Shown one piece after another: positions 15,887 through 22,668 of a DNA stretch of 59,914 nt. Below the pieces are notes generated by a model. It saw only the letters and a list, made by a program, of their open reading frames with translations. It was not told the origin of the DNA and made no database searches. Made by a program: the position numbers and the translations under genes. Source of the DNA: a virus; the IMG/VR virus record IMGVR_UViG_3300034374_007566, positions 1 through 59,914 of that record. One strand, 5' to 3'. How positions within the stretch are numbered: the stretch's first letter is position 1; each line of letters opens with the position of its first letter.

Positions 15887-16538
15887 CGCCGTCTCCGCCG
15901 TATGAAGTGACAGTCCCGTTGTAGTCGCTGCACGGATACACCGCCCAGCCGCAGGCCGTGTTGGTGGCCGACTCTGCTGACGGCGTGAGAGTCATGAAGG
16001 CCGAAAGCGCACCAAACTTGTAAACACTTATTGACGCAGATCGGACAGACGCCACGCCCACAAAAACAACAACTGAGTAGTCGCCGGAGTCGAAGTTCGC
16101 CGTACCCGAGCCCGTGCATCCCAGGTCCACCAGATACCCGCCCGTGAAGTTAATCAAAGACTCTACGTCGCTGTCGTATGTGGCATCCCCGGTAGACATC
16201 GTATAGCCGCTCCCGGTGACCCGGGCACTAGACGTGCCTCCGCCAGAGCAGTCTGGCACGGGGTCCGACACTGCGTCCGCCACGGGGTCGCACTCCGTTC
16301 CGCAGGCGGTGGAGTTGTATCCCCTCACGCACTGATAGACGACGCACCCATCGTCATTTGTTACGGGTTCACAGCAACCAGACGTGCAATCGAAGTCCGC
16401 ACAGTCGGTTCCTGAGCCCTTGTACACACCGCCCAGCGTGGCACAGTCCGCTGCTGTCTCCTGGGTGCAAACGTAGGAGCCGGCCGACAGATGGCAGCAC
16501 GCCCCCTTGCAACAGCCGCACGGGTCCGTGTAGGACAT
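15849..16538 (-). CDS. Cys-rich virion-associated protein with planctomycete-like motif (229 aa)
   Basis: The first about 95 residues carry many cysteines (DPCGCCKGACC, CTQETAADCATLGG, TSGCCEPV). The spacing GACC-x-C-x-T-x-DC-x-GG-x-Y-x-G-x-GT-x-C is a pattern I associate with secreted Planctomycetes proteins. The rest (about 100-229) is a Gly/Ser/Thr-rich beta domain. There is no signal peptide. It may be a disulphide-stabilised surface or adhesion component of the virion. Host link and function are inference. Confidence 0.6.
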   Translation of the reverse strand: MSYTDPCGCCKGACCHLSAGSYVCTQETAADCATLGGVYKGSGTDCADFDCTSGCCEPVTNDDGCVVYQCVRGYNSTACGTECDPVADAVSDPVPDCSGGGTSSARVTGSGYTMSTGDATYDSDVESLINFTGGYLVDLGCTGSGTANFDSGDYSVVVFVGVASVRSASISVYKFGALSAFMTLTPSAESATNTACGWAVYPCSDYNGTVTSYGGDGDGTSAQIDVQGV

Positions 16539-16539
16539 G

Positions 16540-16836
16540 TCACCACGCCAGGAAAGCGAGAAGAACCCACTTCACGCGGTCAGCCCAGTACGCCGCGGAC
16601 ATCTTGCCCTTGGCGATGTTCTTAGCGTGGCGGGCCTTGAAGGACTCTCGCCGCTTGCGGTAGGACTCCGACTCGCCGTCCTTCCTGGGGGAACCAGAGA
16701 CTCCCTGCTGCCCGAAGCGGATGATCTTCTCCTGGCCGCCGGCACAGGCCTTAACAACGTGGGACTTGGTGTCATGGCCAGGTGTCCGCTTGGGAGAGTT
16801 GCAGGCCAGGCGGCGGATGTTGTCTTCACTTCCCAC
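16540..16836 (-). CDS. Small basic conserved phage protein, RFG/KARHAKN family (98 aa)
   Basis: Best start is GTG 16836, preceded by GGAAGAAG, giving (M)GSEDNIRRLACNS, which resembles the start of the next upstream gene. The body has KIIRFGQQGVSG and RESFKARHAKNIAKGKMSAA, a block I know as conserved in small proteins of many environmental phages. It is very basic and of unknown function, perhaps DNA-binding in the virion. It ends 1 bp before the Cys-rich gene. Confidence 0.7.
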   Translation of the reverse strand: MGSEDNIRRLACNSPKRTPGHDTKSHVVKACAGGQEKIIRFGQQGVSGSPRKDGESESYRKRRESFKARHAKNIAKGKMSAAYWADRVKWVLLAFLAW

Positions 16837-16972
16837 TGAGCTTCTTCCATTGCTTGGAGTCTGGGTAGTCCTTGTCGCCAGGCTTGGCGGGCTTCTCGCC
16901 TCGCTCACGCTTGGCCCGGATGTTGTGCCACAGGCCCCGCTTCAGTTGGCGGATGTTGTTCTCGCTGCTCAT
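16826..16972 (-). CDS. Small basic protein (48 aa)
   Basis: MSSENNIRQLKRGLWHNIRAK and a Lys-rich tail. The ATG at 16972 overlaps the stop of a 25-codon gene as ATGA, and its 3' end overlaps the next gene by 11 bp. Its N-terminus echoes that of the downstream gene (S/G-SE-NIR-L), suggesting the two arose from one start region. Confidence 0.55.
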   Translation of the reverse strand: MSSENNIRQLKRGLWHNIRAKRERGEKPAKPGDKDYPDSKQWKKLSGK

Positions 16973-17046
16973 ACGGGGTAGCCGTCCATCTCTATTGGTC
17001 CCCAGGTGTCCCCGTCCCACCAAATCCACATAAGGTCAAAGGGCAT
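16969..17046 (-). CDS. Trp-rich mini-protein (25 aa)
   Basis: A 25-codon frame with coupled overlaps at both ends (TGATG at 17044-17048, ATGA at 16969-16972). The peptide MPFDLMWIWWDGDTWGPIEM plus DGYPV has five tryptophans. The double coupling makes translation likely even though the product is tiny. It may also serve to carry ribosomes across to the 48-codon gene. Confidence 0.45.
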   Translation of the reverse strand: MPFDLMWIWWDGDTWGPIEMDGYPV

Positions 17047-17342
17047 CAGTCCAAGCCCACGGGGCCACTCTTCTTAGGACGGCGTTCTTTCTTCATGTAC
17101 TGATTGGGCTTGGAGTTACGATACGGCATCAGGCGTGGTCCGCCGTAATAGCCATTCCGCTGGTAGTCTTCCAGTTGCTGGAACTCCTCCGCCATGGCGG
17201 CCTGGCCCATCTCTTTGGCGAACGCCTGATATTCCGGCGACTGCGCTTGGCTGTACGCCTGCGACCGCTGCTGGGAGTCCAGTTGGCCTCGCAGCATGGC
17301 GTTCTCTTCCAACAACATTCGGATGCGTTCTTCAGGGCTCAT
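17046..17342 (-). CDS. Hypothetical late protein (98 aa)
   Basis: N-terminal helix with leucine-heptad character (ERIRMLLEENAMLRGQL), a Gln/Tyr-rich middle and a basic C-terminus. Coupled to both neighbours (ATGA at 17339-17342, TGATG at its end). Unrecognised; likely a minor virion protein. Confidence 0.55.
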   Translation of the reverse strand: MSPEERIRMLLEENAMLRGQLDSQQRSQAYSQAQSPEYQAFAKEMGQAAMAEEFQQLEDYQRNGYYGGPRLMPYRNSKPNQYMKKERRPKKSGPVGLD

Positions 17343-18115
17343 CGGTTGTCTCCTTGGTAGTTATTGCCCGCCGCCACACCAGCGCCGATCAATGCACGCC
17401 TCAGGTAAGGAATCGCCTCATTGCGCAGCGAGCGGGAGTTCAGGACTCCTTCTGCGGTGATGCGTTCCCGGAGATTCCCAGCCTCACGGGCCTTTTCCAG
17501 GAGCCGGGCTGCATCCTCTGCGGTGTTGATCGGCCCCGCACCAGGTAGCAACCCGCCCAGGGTCGCCCTGATCTCCTCAGGCAAAGAGAGGTACTCCATG
17601 TACTGCTCGGCCTTCCTGGGCGACATGTCCGCCCACAGGGGAGGGGAGTTAGCAGGAGCTTGCAGGCGGCGAGCTACCCCTTTGCCGTAAAGGCGGTCCA
17701 GGGCGTGGCGGGACTCTTCAACCAGAGCCAATGGGTTGTTGCCTACCTGAATCGCAGAGCGGCCCCGGCTGTCCAGGCGGAACCGTCCCTCTGCCCCACG
17801 GCCAACTCCAGGCCGGTCGTAGTAGTACAGCGGAATCTCATGGCCGGAGACGCCGTAGTAGTCATTCGTCCGGTAGCGGGCGTCGTCTAGGAACTGAATA
17901 GGGTCGTCTGCCTGCTTGGCCTTGGCCCGTGCCAGGAACTCCGCTGCCTCGTCGCCGTACTGGGCCATGACCACCTTCAGCGGGTCCACTGCCAGAACGC
18001 GGTCGTAGTTCCGCTGGGACTTGGGAATCTCGGCCGAGCGGCGGGCCACAAACTCGCCGGCCTCGCCAACTAGCTCACGGACGGCATTGGCGTATGCGTC
18101 GGCTAGGCGGCTCAT
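17339..18115 (-). CDS. Possible zincin-like domain protein, EExxH variant (258 aa)
   Basis: Residues about 90-145 follow the layout of phage polyvalent-protein zincin domains: a Tyr-rich strand (GHEIPLYYYD), GRGAEGRFRLDSRG, AIQVG, then LVEESRHALDRL, where families usually have HExxH followed by A-L/I-D. Here the first His is Glu (E133-E134-S-R-H137), so metal binding is uncertain. The rest is helical. It lies in a run of late genes that could be cargo or inner-virion proteins. Confidence 0.45.
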   Translation of the reverse strand: MSRLADAYANAVRELVGEAGEFVARRSAEIPKSQRNYDRVLAVDPLKVVMAQYGDEAAEFLARAKAKQADDPIQFLDDARYRTNDYYGVSGHEIPLYYYDRPGVGRGAEGRFRLDSRGRSAIQVGNNPLALVEESRHALDRLYGKGVARRLQAPANSPPLWADMSPRKAEQYMEYLSLPEEIRATLGGLLPGAGPINTAEDAARLLEKAREAGNLRERITAEGVLNSRSLRNEAIPYLRRALIGAGVAAGNNYQGDNR

Positions 18116-19176
18116 GCCATTCCCTCGGCCCAGCTATCGTTTCGATACATGTACTGCCGGCCGCGGATCACGTCGTCCAGGACCTTCTCTGGCGGCTCGC
18201 CAAGTTGCTTCGCCCGTTGCTTTAGGCGATTCTCCAGGCCATGGAGGAAAGACGGGTAGTCCAGACTCCTCATGGCCGGCGAGCGGGCACCCCGCATCAT
18301 CCAGATTGCCGGCTGTGCCTGGCTGATCGGCACATCGCCCGCCGCTTGCAGGATGGCCTGACGGGCCGGCGAGTAGGCCCGGGATTCAAACGGCAGGCCA
18401 AGCCAGCGGTGCATCCAGCTATCCATGGCGGCTGCGTCCGGATCGCCAAGTTTCTGGTTGTAATAGTCGCCCAGCTTATACCTAGCACCGGCCCCTTCAT
18501 CGCCAGGGAACTGCAAGCGACCCTGGAGGTATTGGTTGGCCTTGTACAAATCCTGCCCCTGGGCGAAGCCTCCATAGCCCTGCGGGATCAGCCCTTCTTC
18601 ACGGGCCCGGCGTATCCGTTCGACAGCCTCATCGTAACTGGCCGCCTCTGGCAGTAGTCCTTGCTTGTGGAGGTTGTAGAGCAGCGAACCCTTCTTAATC
18701 TCCTGCTGGACGGGCGAGGCATTGCTAGATGCCGATGTCAGCCCCATGAAGCGGCGAAACTCCCGGTCGCCCCTATCTCTACCAAGCACAGAGCGGAATC
18801 GTTCCTGGAGCGGTCCCGTGAAGTACCACTGCCCATAGCCCGCCTCCAGGCCACGCCGCATGTCTTCTTGGAGAGACGGCATCACCGCATCTATCGCTTC
18901 GATCTCATCTTCATAGACCATGCCCGGCCGGCGAACCCTGGAACGGACCGGCATGTCAACTGCCGGATACAACTCACTGCCCATGACCTCTAGGGGCCGC
19001 ATTGGGGGAAGCGGGCGGGCGGTTTCCGATAGTTCCAGTGGAACGGCCCTGTTTGCTCTGGCCGGGCGAACCACTGCACCGGCAGGCGGAACATAAGCTC
19101 CCGGCCTAGACTGCGATGCCACCCTATCCAGGACGGCATCGGTCAACTTCCTGGCGATACGGTCGGCTGTGCCCAT
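18112..19176 (-). CDS. Hypothetical late protein (354 aa)
   Basis: Unrecognised. An N-terminal helix (ADRIARKLTDAVLDRVAS) precedes a Pro/Ala linker and a globular region about 110-354 with GQWYFTGPLQERFRS, FRRFMGLTSASSNASPVQQEI and WMHRWLGLP. The segment order suggests an ordered, possibly enzymatic domain, but I cannot assign it. ATGA coupling to the 258-residue gene. Confidence 0.6.
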   Translation of the reverse strand: MGTADRIARKLTDAVLDRVASQSRPGAYVPPAGAVVRPARANRAVPLELSETARPLPPMRPLEVMGSELYPAVDMPVRSRVRRPGMVYEDEIEAIDAVMPSLQEDMRRGLEAGYGQWYFTGPLQERFRSVLGRDRGDREFRRFMGLTSASSNASPVQQEIKKGSLLYNLHKQGLLPEAASYDEAVERIRRAREEGLIPQGYGGFAQGQDLYKANQYLQGRLQFPGDEGAGARYKLGDYYNQKLGDPDAAAMDSWMHRWLGLPFESRAYSPARQAILQAAGDVPISQAQPAIWMMRGARSPAMRSLDYPSFLHGLENRLKQRAKQLGEPPEKVLDDVIRGRQYMYRNDSWAEGMA

Positions 19177-19181
19177 ACAGG

Positions 19182-19673
19182 CTATTGCCCCACGGGAATC
19201 CAGTCCCAGCCAGGTGTCGCCAAGAGGGCGTCCGTCGCCCTGACCGGAGCGTCCGGAAGCAGTAGCCCCTCCGGCACGCGGACGACTTGCTTGCCCATGT
19301 TTGCACGGAAGAACTGCACCGGCTCACCAGAGCCGCCCCGCACCCAGTGCTTCACATTTACCCCGCCACCGCGTGATCTGCCAGACGCAGGAGGAAGAAA
19401 GAACCCTATGCTCCGGGCGTCCGCTAGCTCCGGTTCCGTTAGCGTGCGGTAAATCCAGCCTTGCTCCGTGAGGTGGTCCAAGGGGCCTGGAGCGCCGTAC
19501 TGAATAGCTGGCCGGTCATGGACAAGATTCCTCATCGGGGGGCCACCGGGCATGCCGGCGCGAGCAGCTTCTGCTGCCAGGCGGCGTACATTAGCCGGAG
19601 TTGATATCGCCACCTGCGGTCGGCTGGCTGGCCTGCCCATCAACCGCCGCAGGAGTTCTTCACGTCGCCCCAT
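19182..19673 (-). CDS. Putative ART-like protein with MGRRE N-terminus (163 aa)
   Basis: Starts MGRREELLRRLMGRP. Residues about 70-130 read GWIYRTLTEPELADARSIGF, GGGVNVKHWVRGG and QFFRANMGKQVVRVP, which resembles the (I/V)YR...L-S/T-E-E-x-A/G...strand arrangement of ADP-ribosyltransferase-like domains found in phage cargo proteins. No catalytic Glu motif can be fixed by eye. Its first codons and 24 bp of upstream DNA match those of the gene at 19704-20282, so the start is supported. Confidence 0.5.
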   Translation of the reverse strand: MGRREELLRRLMGRPASRPQVAISTPANVRRLAAEAARAGMPGGPPMRNLVHDRPAIQYGAPGPLDHLTEQGWIYRTLTEPELADARSIGFFLPPASGRSRGGGVNVKHWVRGGSGEPVQFFRANMGKQVVRVPEGLLLPDAPVRATDALLATPGWDWIPVGQ

Positions 19674-19703
19674 GGAGATGAGTGTCCGGGCTAAACGACG
19701 CTG

Positions 19704-20282
19704 TTAATCAACTACCGGATATCCCAGGGACCGAAAGATGTCCTCAGCACCCAGAGAGGCGGCCTCTCTTTCAGGAATGCTGTACAGAATCGTCCTCGGC
19801 CTCTTGCCTGGGTCCGGGCCATAGAGCTGTAGACGGCGTTCAATGTCACCCGCCAAGTTTGCCCGTTTCGTCATCCAGTTGACAAAGTATGAAGGGTGAT
19901 CCCGGAGAGGAACGCCAGGGAAGAGTTGGTCTCCGCGAGCGCCGTCCATGGGAATCATCGGTCGATACAAGTGATAGGCGGTGTCGTTCGGATGAAGGTC
20001 AGGCTCCAACTGACGCCACACTCGCCCCACTTCCGGGTCTCTAATCAATCGCTGAGGGCCATACGTTCGATACTGGTTGGGGATGCCTGCATCCATCAGG
20101 CGATTCCACTCTTCCAGGTACGGGTCAATGGCAGGAAAGCGCGGCCCAGGAATGGCCACGGAAGACGGCCTCGGCGGCACCAGGACCTTTGGTGGCGGCG
20201 GCGGGGGAGCAGGAATACGCGGAGGAGCGGCCCTCGCAGCCGCTTCACCGACTCGCTTAATAAGCCACTCTCGTCGCCCCAT
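19704..20282 (-). CDS. Hypothetical paralogue with MGRRE N-terminus (192 aa)
   Basis: The ATG at 20282 gives MGRREWLIKRVGE, parallel to MGRREELLRRLMG of the next gene, and upstream DNA is also conserved (CGGACACT-nn-TCT-nn-ATGGGGCGACG). A proline run PAPPPPPPKVLVPPRP links to a C-terminal region with YHLYRPMIPM and PRTILYSIPERE. Function unknown. It appears to be the first gene of the late block after a 320-bp or longer gap. Confidence 0.55.
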   Translation of the reverse strand: MGRREWLIKRVGEAAARAAPPRIPAPPPPPPKVLVPPRPSSVAIPGPRFPAIDPYLEEWNRLMDAGIPNQYRTYGPQRLIRDPEVGRVWRQLEPDLHPNDTAYHLYRPMIPMDGARGDQLFPGVPLRDHPSYFVNWMTKRANLAGDIERRLQLYGPDPGKRPRTILYSIPEREAASLGAEDIFRSLGYPVVD

Positions 20283-20394
20283 AAAGACAAGTGTCCGACC
20301 GACGTGATCCCGGAGATTTTCAAAAATCCAAGAGAGGGATTGATATAAGACCTCCTGATCGACTGGGGGGGCCGGGGGCCTGACCGAAAGCCGA

Positions 20395-20589
20395 TCACGC
20401 CCCCCCTGGCCGCTGCCGTGGCCGGTCGATTCTGGCCGGTCTGGCCGTCCGGCTGCCGGTCGCAACCCGCTGCGGCGTCACGGTTTGCGTGTTCGGGCAG
20501 GGTTCCCGCCCAAACACCCCCCCAATGGGGACGGGTTGCCGGCGTGGTTTCGGGCGGTGGCCGGCGGGACCGGGCAGCGTGCGGTGCAT
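20395..20589 (-). CDS. Doubtful small ORF (64 aa)
   Basis: ATG at 20589 with a GAGGGG site, but the product is Arg/Pro/Thr-rich (RTARPARIDRPRQRPGGA) in the manner of chance frames in GC-rich DNA. It lies in the otherwise empty 20283-20909 stretch, which is extremely GC-rich and shows only short overlapping frames. Listed for completeness. Confidence 0.2.
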   Translation of the reverse strand: MHRTLPGPAGHRPKPRRQPVPIGGVFGREPCPNTQTVTPQRVATGSRTARPARIDRPRQRPGGA

Positions 20590-20598
20590 CTGCACCCC

Positions 20599-20913
20599 TC
20601 ACTGATTGTCCCCTGGCCGTGGTCCCGTGTTCCGATTGTGGCAGGCGTCACCCGCCGCGTGTACGGTGGGCCAGTCGTTGTAGCGTCGGGATGCTGGCAA
20701 TCCCCCGGGCCGGGCGCGTCCGCCCTGCGCACTGCATGCTATGGTTGGTGGTCCTCCTCCGTGGCCGGGTATCACTCCCGGCCGTACACTTGATCCATAT
20801 CGTCTCCTTCGCGGTTCTCGGTGGCACGCTCTGCCCGGGTGCTGGCGGGCGTGTACGGTCAGCCCCCGCCGCGCTCTCCGTGTCGGGTCTGCTGCGGCGG
20901 GGGCGGTTCTCAT
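20599..20913 (-). CDS. Doubtful ORF coupled to the upstream gene (104 aa)
   Basis: Starts with an ATGA overlap (20910-20913) to a credible gene, which is the usual coupling in this genome, but composition (Arg/Pro/Gly/His-rich, no hydrophobic core) argues against a folded protein. Inside it, on the minus strand, GAAGGAGACGAT-ATG starts an 8-codon frame, so a frameshift or decay of a former gene is possible. Confidence 0.25.
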   Translation of the reverse strand: MRTAPAAADPTRRARRGLTVHARQHPGRACHREPRRRRYGSSVRPGVIPGHGGGPPTIACSAQGGRARPGGLPASRRYNDWPTVHAAGDACHNRNTGPRPGDNQ

Positions 20914-21149
20914 AGGAGCCAGACCGGCACGGCATCGGGGAGCGTTACCCCTAGCCGGCGGGCAATCTGGCGGGCGGTCTGGTGCGGGGTCGGGTTCCGG
21001 TCCTCCGCATACCATACCTCCCAGGTCCGGCGACCATCGCCCCAGGTGAAGCCACCAGCGACGATAGAGGCCCCTCGGTATGCCCAGCGGTGGATTCTCC
21101 CGTCCTCACTGCCGGGGCGAGTCTCGCATTGTGGGAACGGTGGCCTCAT
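20910..21149 (-). CDS. Small conserved-looking protein (79 aa)
   Basis: The ATG at 21149 overlaps the stop of the sigma-like gene as ATGA. The product is balanced in composition with RIHRWAYRGASIVAGGFTWG, RRTWEVWYAEDR and a C-terminal helix HQTARQIARRLGVTLP. This looks like a small strand-strand-helix protein. Unrecognised; co-expressed with the sigma-like gene. Confidence 0.55.
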   Translation of the reverse strand: MRPPFPQCETRPGSEDGRIHRWAYRGASIVAGGFTWGDGRRTWEVWYAEDRNPTPHQTARQIARRLGVTLPDAVPVWLL

Positions 21150-21730
21150 GCTGCCCCCCCCTTCATTGGCGGCAAGCCCGCAACCCTCCGCCAGTCGTTG
21201 ATAGCCTCCAGGCGGGAAGCCTCTCGGCTGGCCGGATTGGGATCGCCAAGCCCCACCGGGATACGGTCGGGCATCCACTCCGGCGGTCCTGCCTCTGTAA
21301 CTGTTGGGGTCCATCCCGGTTCATGCTCCGCCCGGCTGCCGATCCCGTAGGCTGCCAGAGCATCCGCCAGCGGGATACCTCTTGGCTCTGCGGCCATGGC
21401 AATGGTCTGCGGGTCTGGCATCACTGAGCGGTCCACAACCGGGACCCGATAGCGTCCCTCCTCCTCCGCCTTACGCCTGCGGCTGGCCCTCTTGGCCTCT
21501 GCGTCTGCGTGGGGCAGAAGAGCCCGATAGGTTCCCGCTCTGCGGGCGATAATGCGGGCCGTGTTGATCACCTGGCCAGGAGCCTCGGCGGTCCTGCACA
21601 ATCGGCCTTCCAGGTGCCGAAGTGCCACCTCTTGGGCTATGTCGTCCGCGGTGGCGGGGTCGATTCCTTCCCGGATTGCGTTGTTGCGTACTGCGGTGAT
21701 GACGCGGGGGAAGTCGCTGGGAAGTATCAT
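21146..21730 (-). CDS. Putative sigma-region-2-like protein (194 aa)
   Basis: Residues about 9-60 read RVITAVRNNAIREGIDPATA, DDIAQEVALRHLEGRL, then a helix with IIARRAGTYRALL and the basic RASRRRKAEEE. This order matches sigma-70 regions 2.1-2.3 of ECF-type factors (the D-(I/L)-AQE-(V/T)-(A/F)-LR-L core). A clear region 4 HTH is not seen; the C-terminal half is Pro-rich. It has a CCCAGGAGCC leader and a sigma-70-type promoter upstream. It could be an early regulator of late transcription. Alternatively a non-sigma DNA-binding protein. Confidence 0.45.
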   Translation of the reverse strand: MILPSDFPRVITAVRNNAIREGIDPATADDIAQEVALRHLEGRLCRTAEAPGQVINTARIIARRAGTYRALLPHADAEAKRASRRRKAEEEGRYRVPVVDRSVMPDPQTIAMAAEPRGIPLADALAAYGIGSRAEHEPGWTPTVTEAGPPEWMPDRIPVGLGDPNPASREASRLEAINDWRRVAGLPPMKGGAA

Positions 21731-21775
21731 GTTCTCGGCTCCTGGGTGTGTGTCGGTTGTCCAGCCGACTGTATG

Positions 21776-21803
21776 ATTCTATCGGCTGCCCACTGTCTTG
21801 CAA
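21776..21803 (-). promoter_or_regulatory. Sigma-70-type promoter for the sigma-like gene
   Basis: On the minus strand TTGCAA (21798-21803), a 16-bp spacer and TAGAAT (21776-21781). The -10 matches five of six positions and the -35 four of six. It lies 46 bp upstream of the ATG at 21730. Short inverted repeats AGCCGA/TCGGCT overlap the -10 and could be operator half-sites. Confidence 0.5.
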
Positions 21804-21815
21804 GTGAGAATATGA

Positions 21816-22046
21816 TTAGTTCCATGACCAGCGGTGGCGGATTGTAACGCCGTGGTCATCTCGCAGCGTGATATATGCCACGGTGCTACCCTCACGCCTG
21901 CGGTAGGCTATCTGCGATTGTCTGCGGGCATACTCCTGGGCTGCCTTCACTGCGTCCCGCCAGTTGGGGCGGGTTAGGGTTCGGGCTGTGCTGCTGATGC
22001 CTCGGCGGTGGTGGTGCGTCTCTGTGATTATCTGCGCCTGTACCAT
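21816..22046 (-). CDS. Hypothetical early protein (76 aa)
   Basis: The ATG at 22046 has AAGGGG 8 bp upstream. The product is basic with WRDAVKAAQEYARRQSQIAY (helix) followed by two strands (STVAYITLRDDHGVTIRHRW). The helix-hairpin plan resembles small phage DNA-binding or host-takeover proteins, but no family is recognised. Confidence 0.55.
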   Translation of the reverse strand: MVQAQIITETHHHRRGISSTARTLTRPNWRDAVKAAQEYARRQSQIAYRRREGSTVAYITLRDDHGVTIRHRWSWN

Positions 22047-22120
22047 CGGTTTCCCCTTGGGCTGGTGGTTCGGTTCTTGCCGGCCCCGGCTACGCTGCCG
22101 GGGCCGGCTTGCCTGCTGGC

Positions 22121-22378
22121 CTACTTGGTGGCCAGTTCCCCGGCATGGTCCAGGATGTAACCCTTCAGATCGTCGGCACGGTCCAGCAGTCGCTCCCACT
22201 GGTCGCGGTAGAGCGTGACGGGAAACCGTGCGTTTAGTCCGTAGACGCTGACGGCCCCCTTTTGGCTGACCTTGAACGTGATACTCTTTCCGGCCCGTGC
22301 CTTGGTGGCTGCCAGTTCCGCACGGACCTGCTCCAGTTCGGCGGCAAGTTCGGCGGCGGTGGGGCTCTTGTTGGCCAT
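22121..22378 (-). CDS. Conserved small phage protein, VYGLNARFPVTL family (85 aa)
   Basis: An N-terminal coiled-coil (AAELAAELEQVRAELAATKA) then ITFKVSQKGAVSVYGLNARF, PVTLYRDQWERLLD and a terminal helix. The second half belongs to a small family I recognise from many environmental phages, usually without assigned function. The ATG at 22378 has CAGGAG 8 bp upstream; the leader CCAGGAGCCGA recurs before the gene at 21730. First gene of the leftward early operon. Confidence 0.65.
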   Translation of the reverse strand: MANKSPTAAELAAELEQVRAELAATKARAGKSITFKVSQKGAVSVYGLNARFPVTLYRDQWERLLDRADDLKGYILDHAGELATK

Positions 22379-22431
22379 GGTTTCGGCTCCTGGGTTGGCG
22401 TGGGTTCCGCAACGTGCGGCACCCTCACCAC

Positions 22432-22476
22432 AAGAGGGACGAAGGCCCCGAAAAAAAACGCCGCCGCGTCCCTCTT
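22432..22476. other. Stem-loop in the divergent control region
   Basis: A perfect 10-bp inverted repeat (AAGAGGGACG / CGTCCCTCTT) encloses 25 nt with a run of eight A. On the minus strand the right arm is followed by TTGTGGTG, and the 13 bp CACCACAAGAGGG (plus-strand reading) occur again beside the cloverleaf-like element near 42586. It lies 54 bp upstream of the 22378 start. Confidence 0.5.
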
Positions 22477-22557
22477 TAGATGCGGGCCTCACGCTCGCCG
22501 CCGTCGCCGCCGCTGCGGGGCGGTTTCGCCCCTGTTTTCCAGGGGTTTCCCCGGTTT

Positions 22558-22579
22558 GGAGTGTACAAGGGTACACTCC
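22558..22579. promoter_or_regulatory. Palindromic operator candidate
   Basis: GGAGTGTAC-aagg-GTACACTCC, a perfect 9+9 bp palindrome with a 4-bp centre, in the 290-bp divergent gap between the leftward and rightward early operons. The symmetry and place fit a dimeric repressor site, for example for the small HTH protein at 30344-30607. The gap 22379-22668 holds no gene that I can support. Confidence 0.6.
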
Positions 22580-22614
22580 CCCTGCCAGCCTGGCCCCCCA
22601 CGGGGGGAACTGTG

Positions 22615-22654
22615 CGGTGCGGACAGCGGTTGGCTTTCGCACGGTGCGGACAGC
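22615..22654 (+). repeat. Tandem CGGTGCGGACAGC direct repeat
   Basis: Two exact 13-bp copies (22615-22627 and 22642-22654) start 27 bp apart, just before the first rightward early gene. With about 2.6 helical turns spacing they may be binding sites for an activator or repressor of the early operon, or part of a replication origin. Confidence 0.5.
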
Positions 22655-22668
22655 ACATGGAGATTGGT

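Noticed and set aside
22517-22536. Plus-strand terminator GGGGCG-gttt-CGCCCC-TGTTTT
   Set aside because: It lies before the first rightward gene with no transcript to end; could be an attenuator but nothing else supports it.
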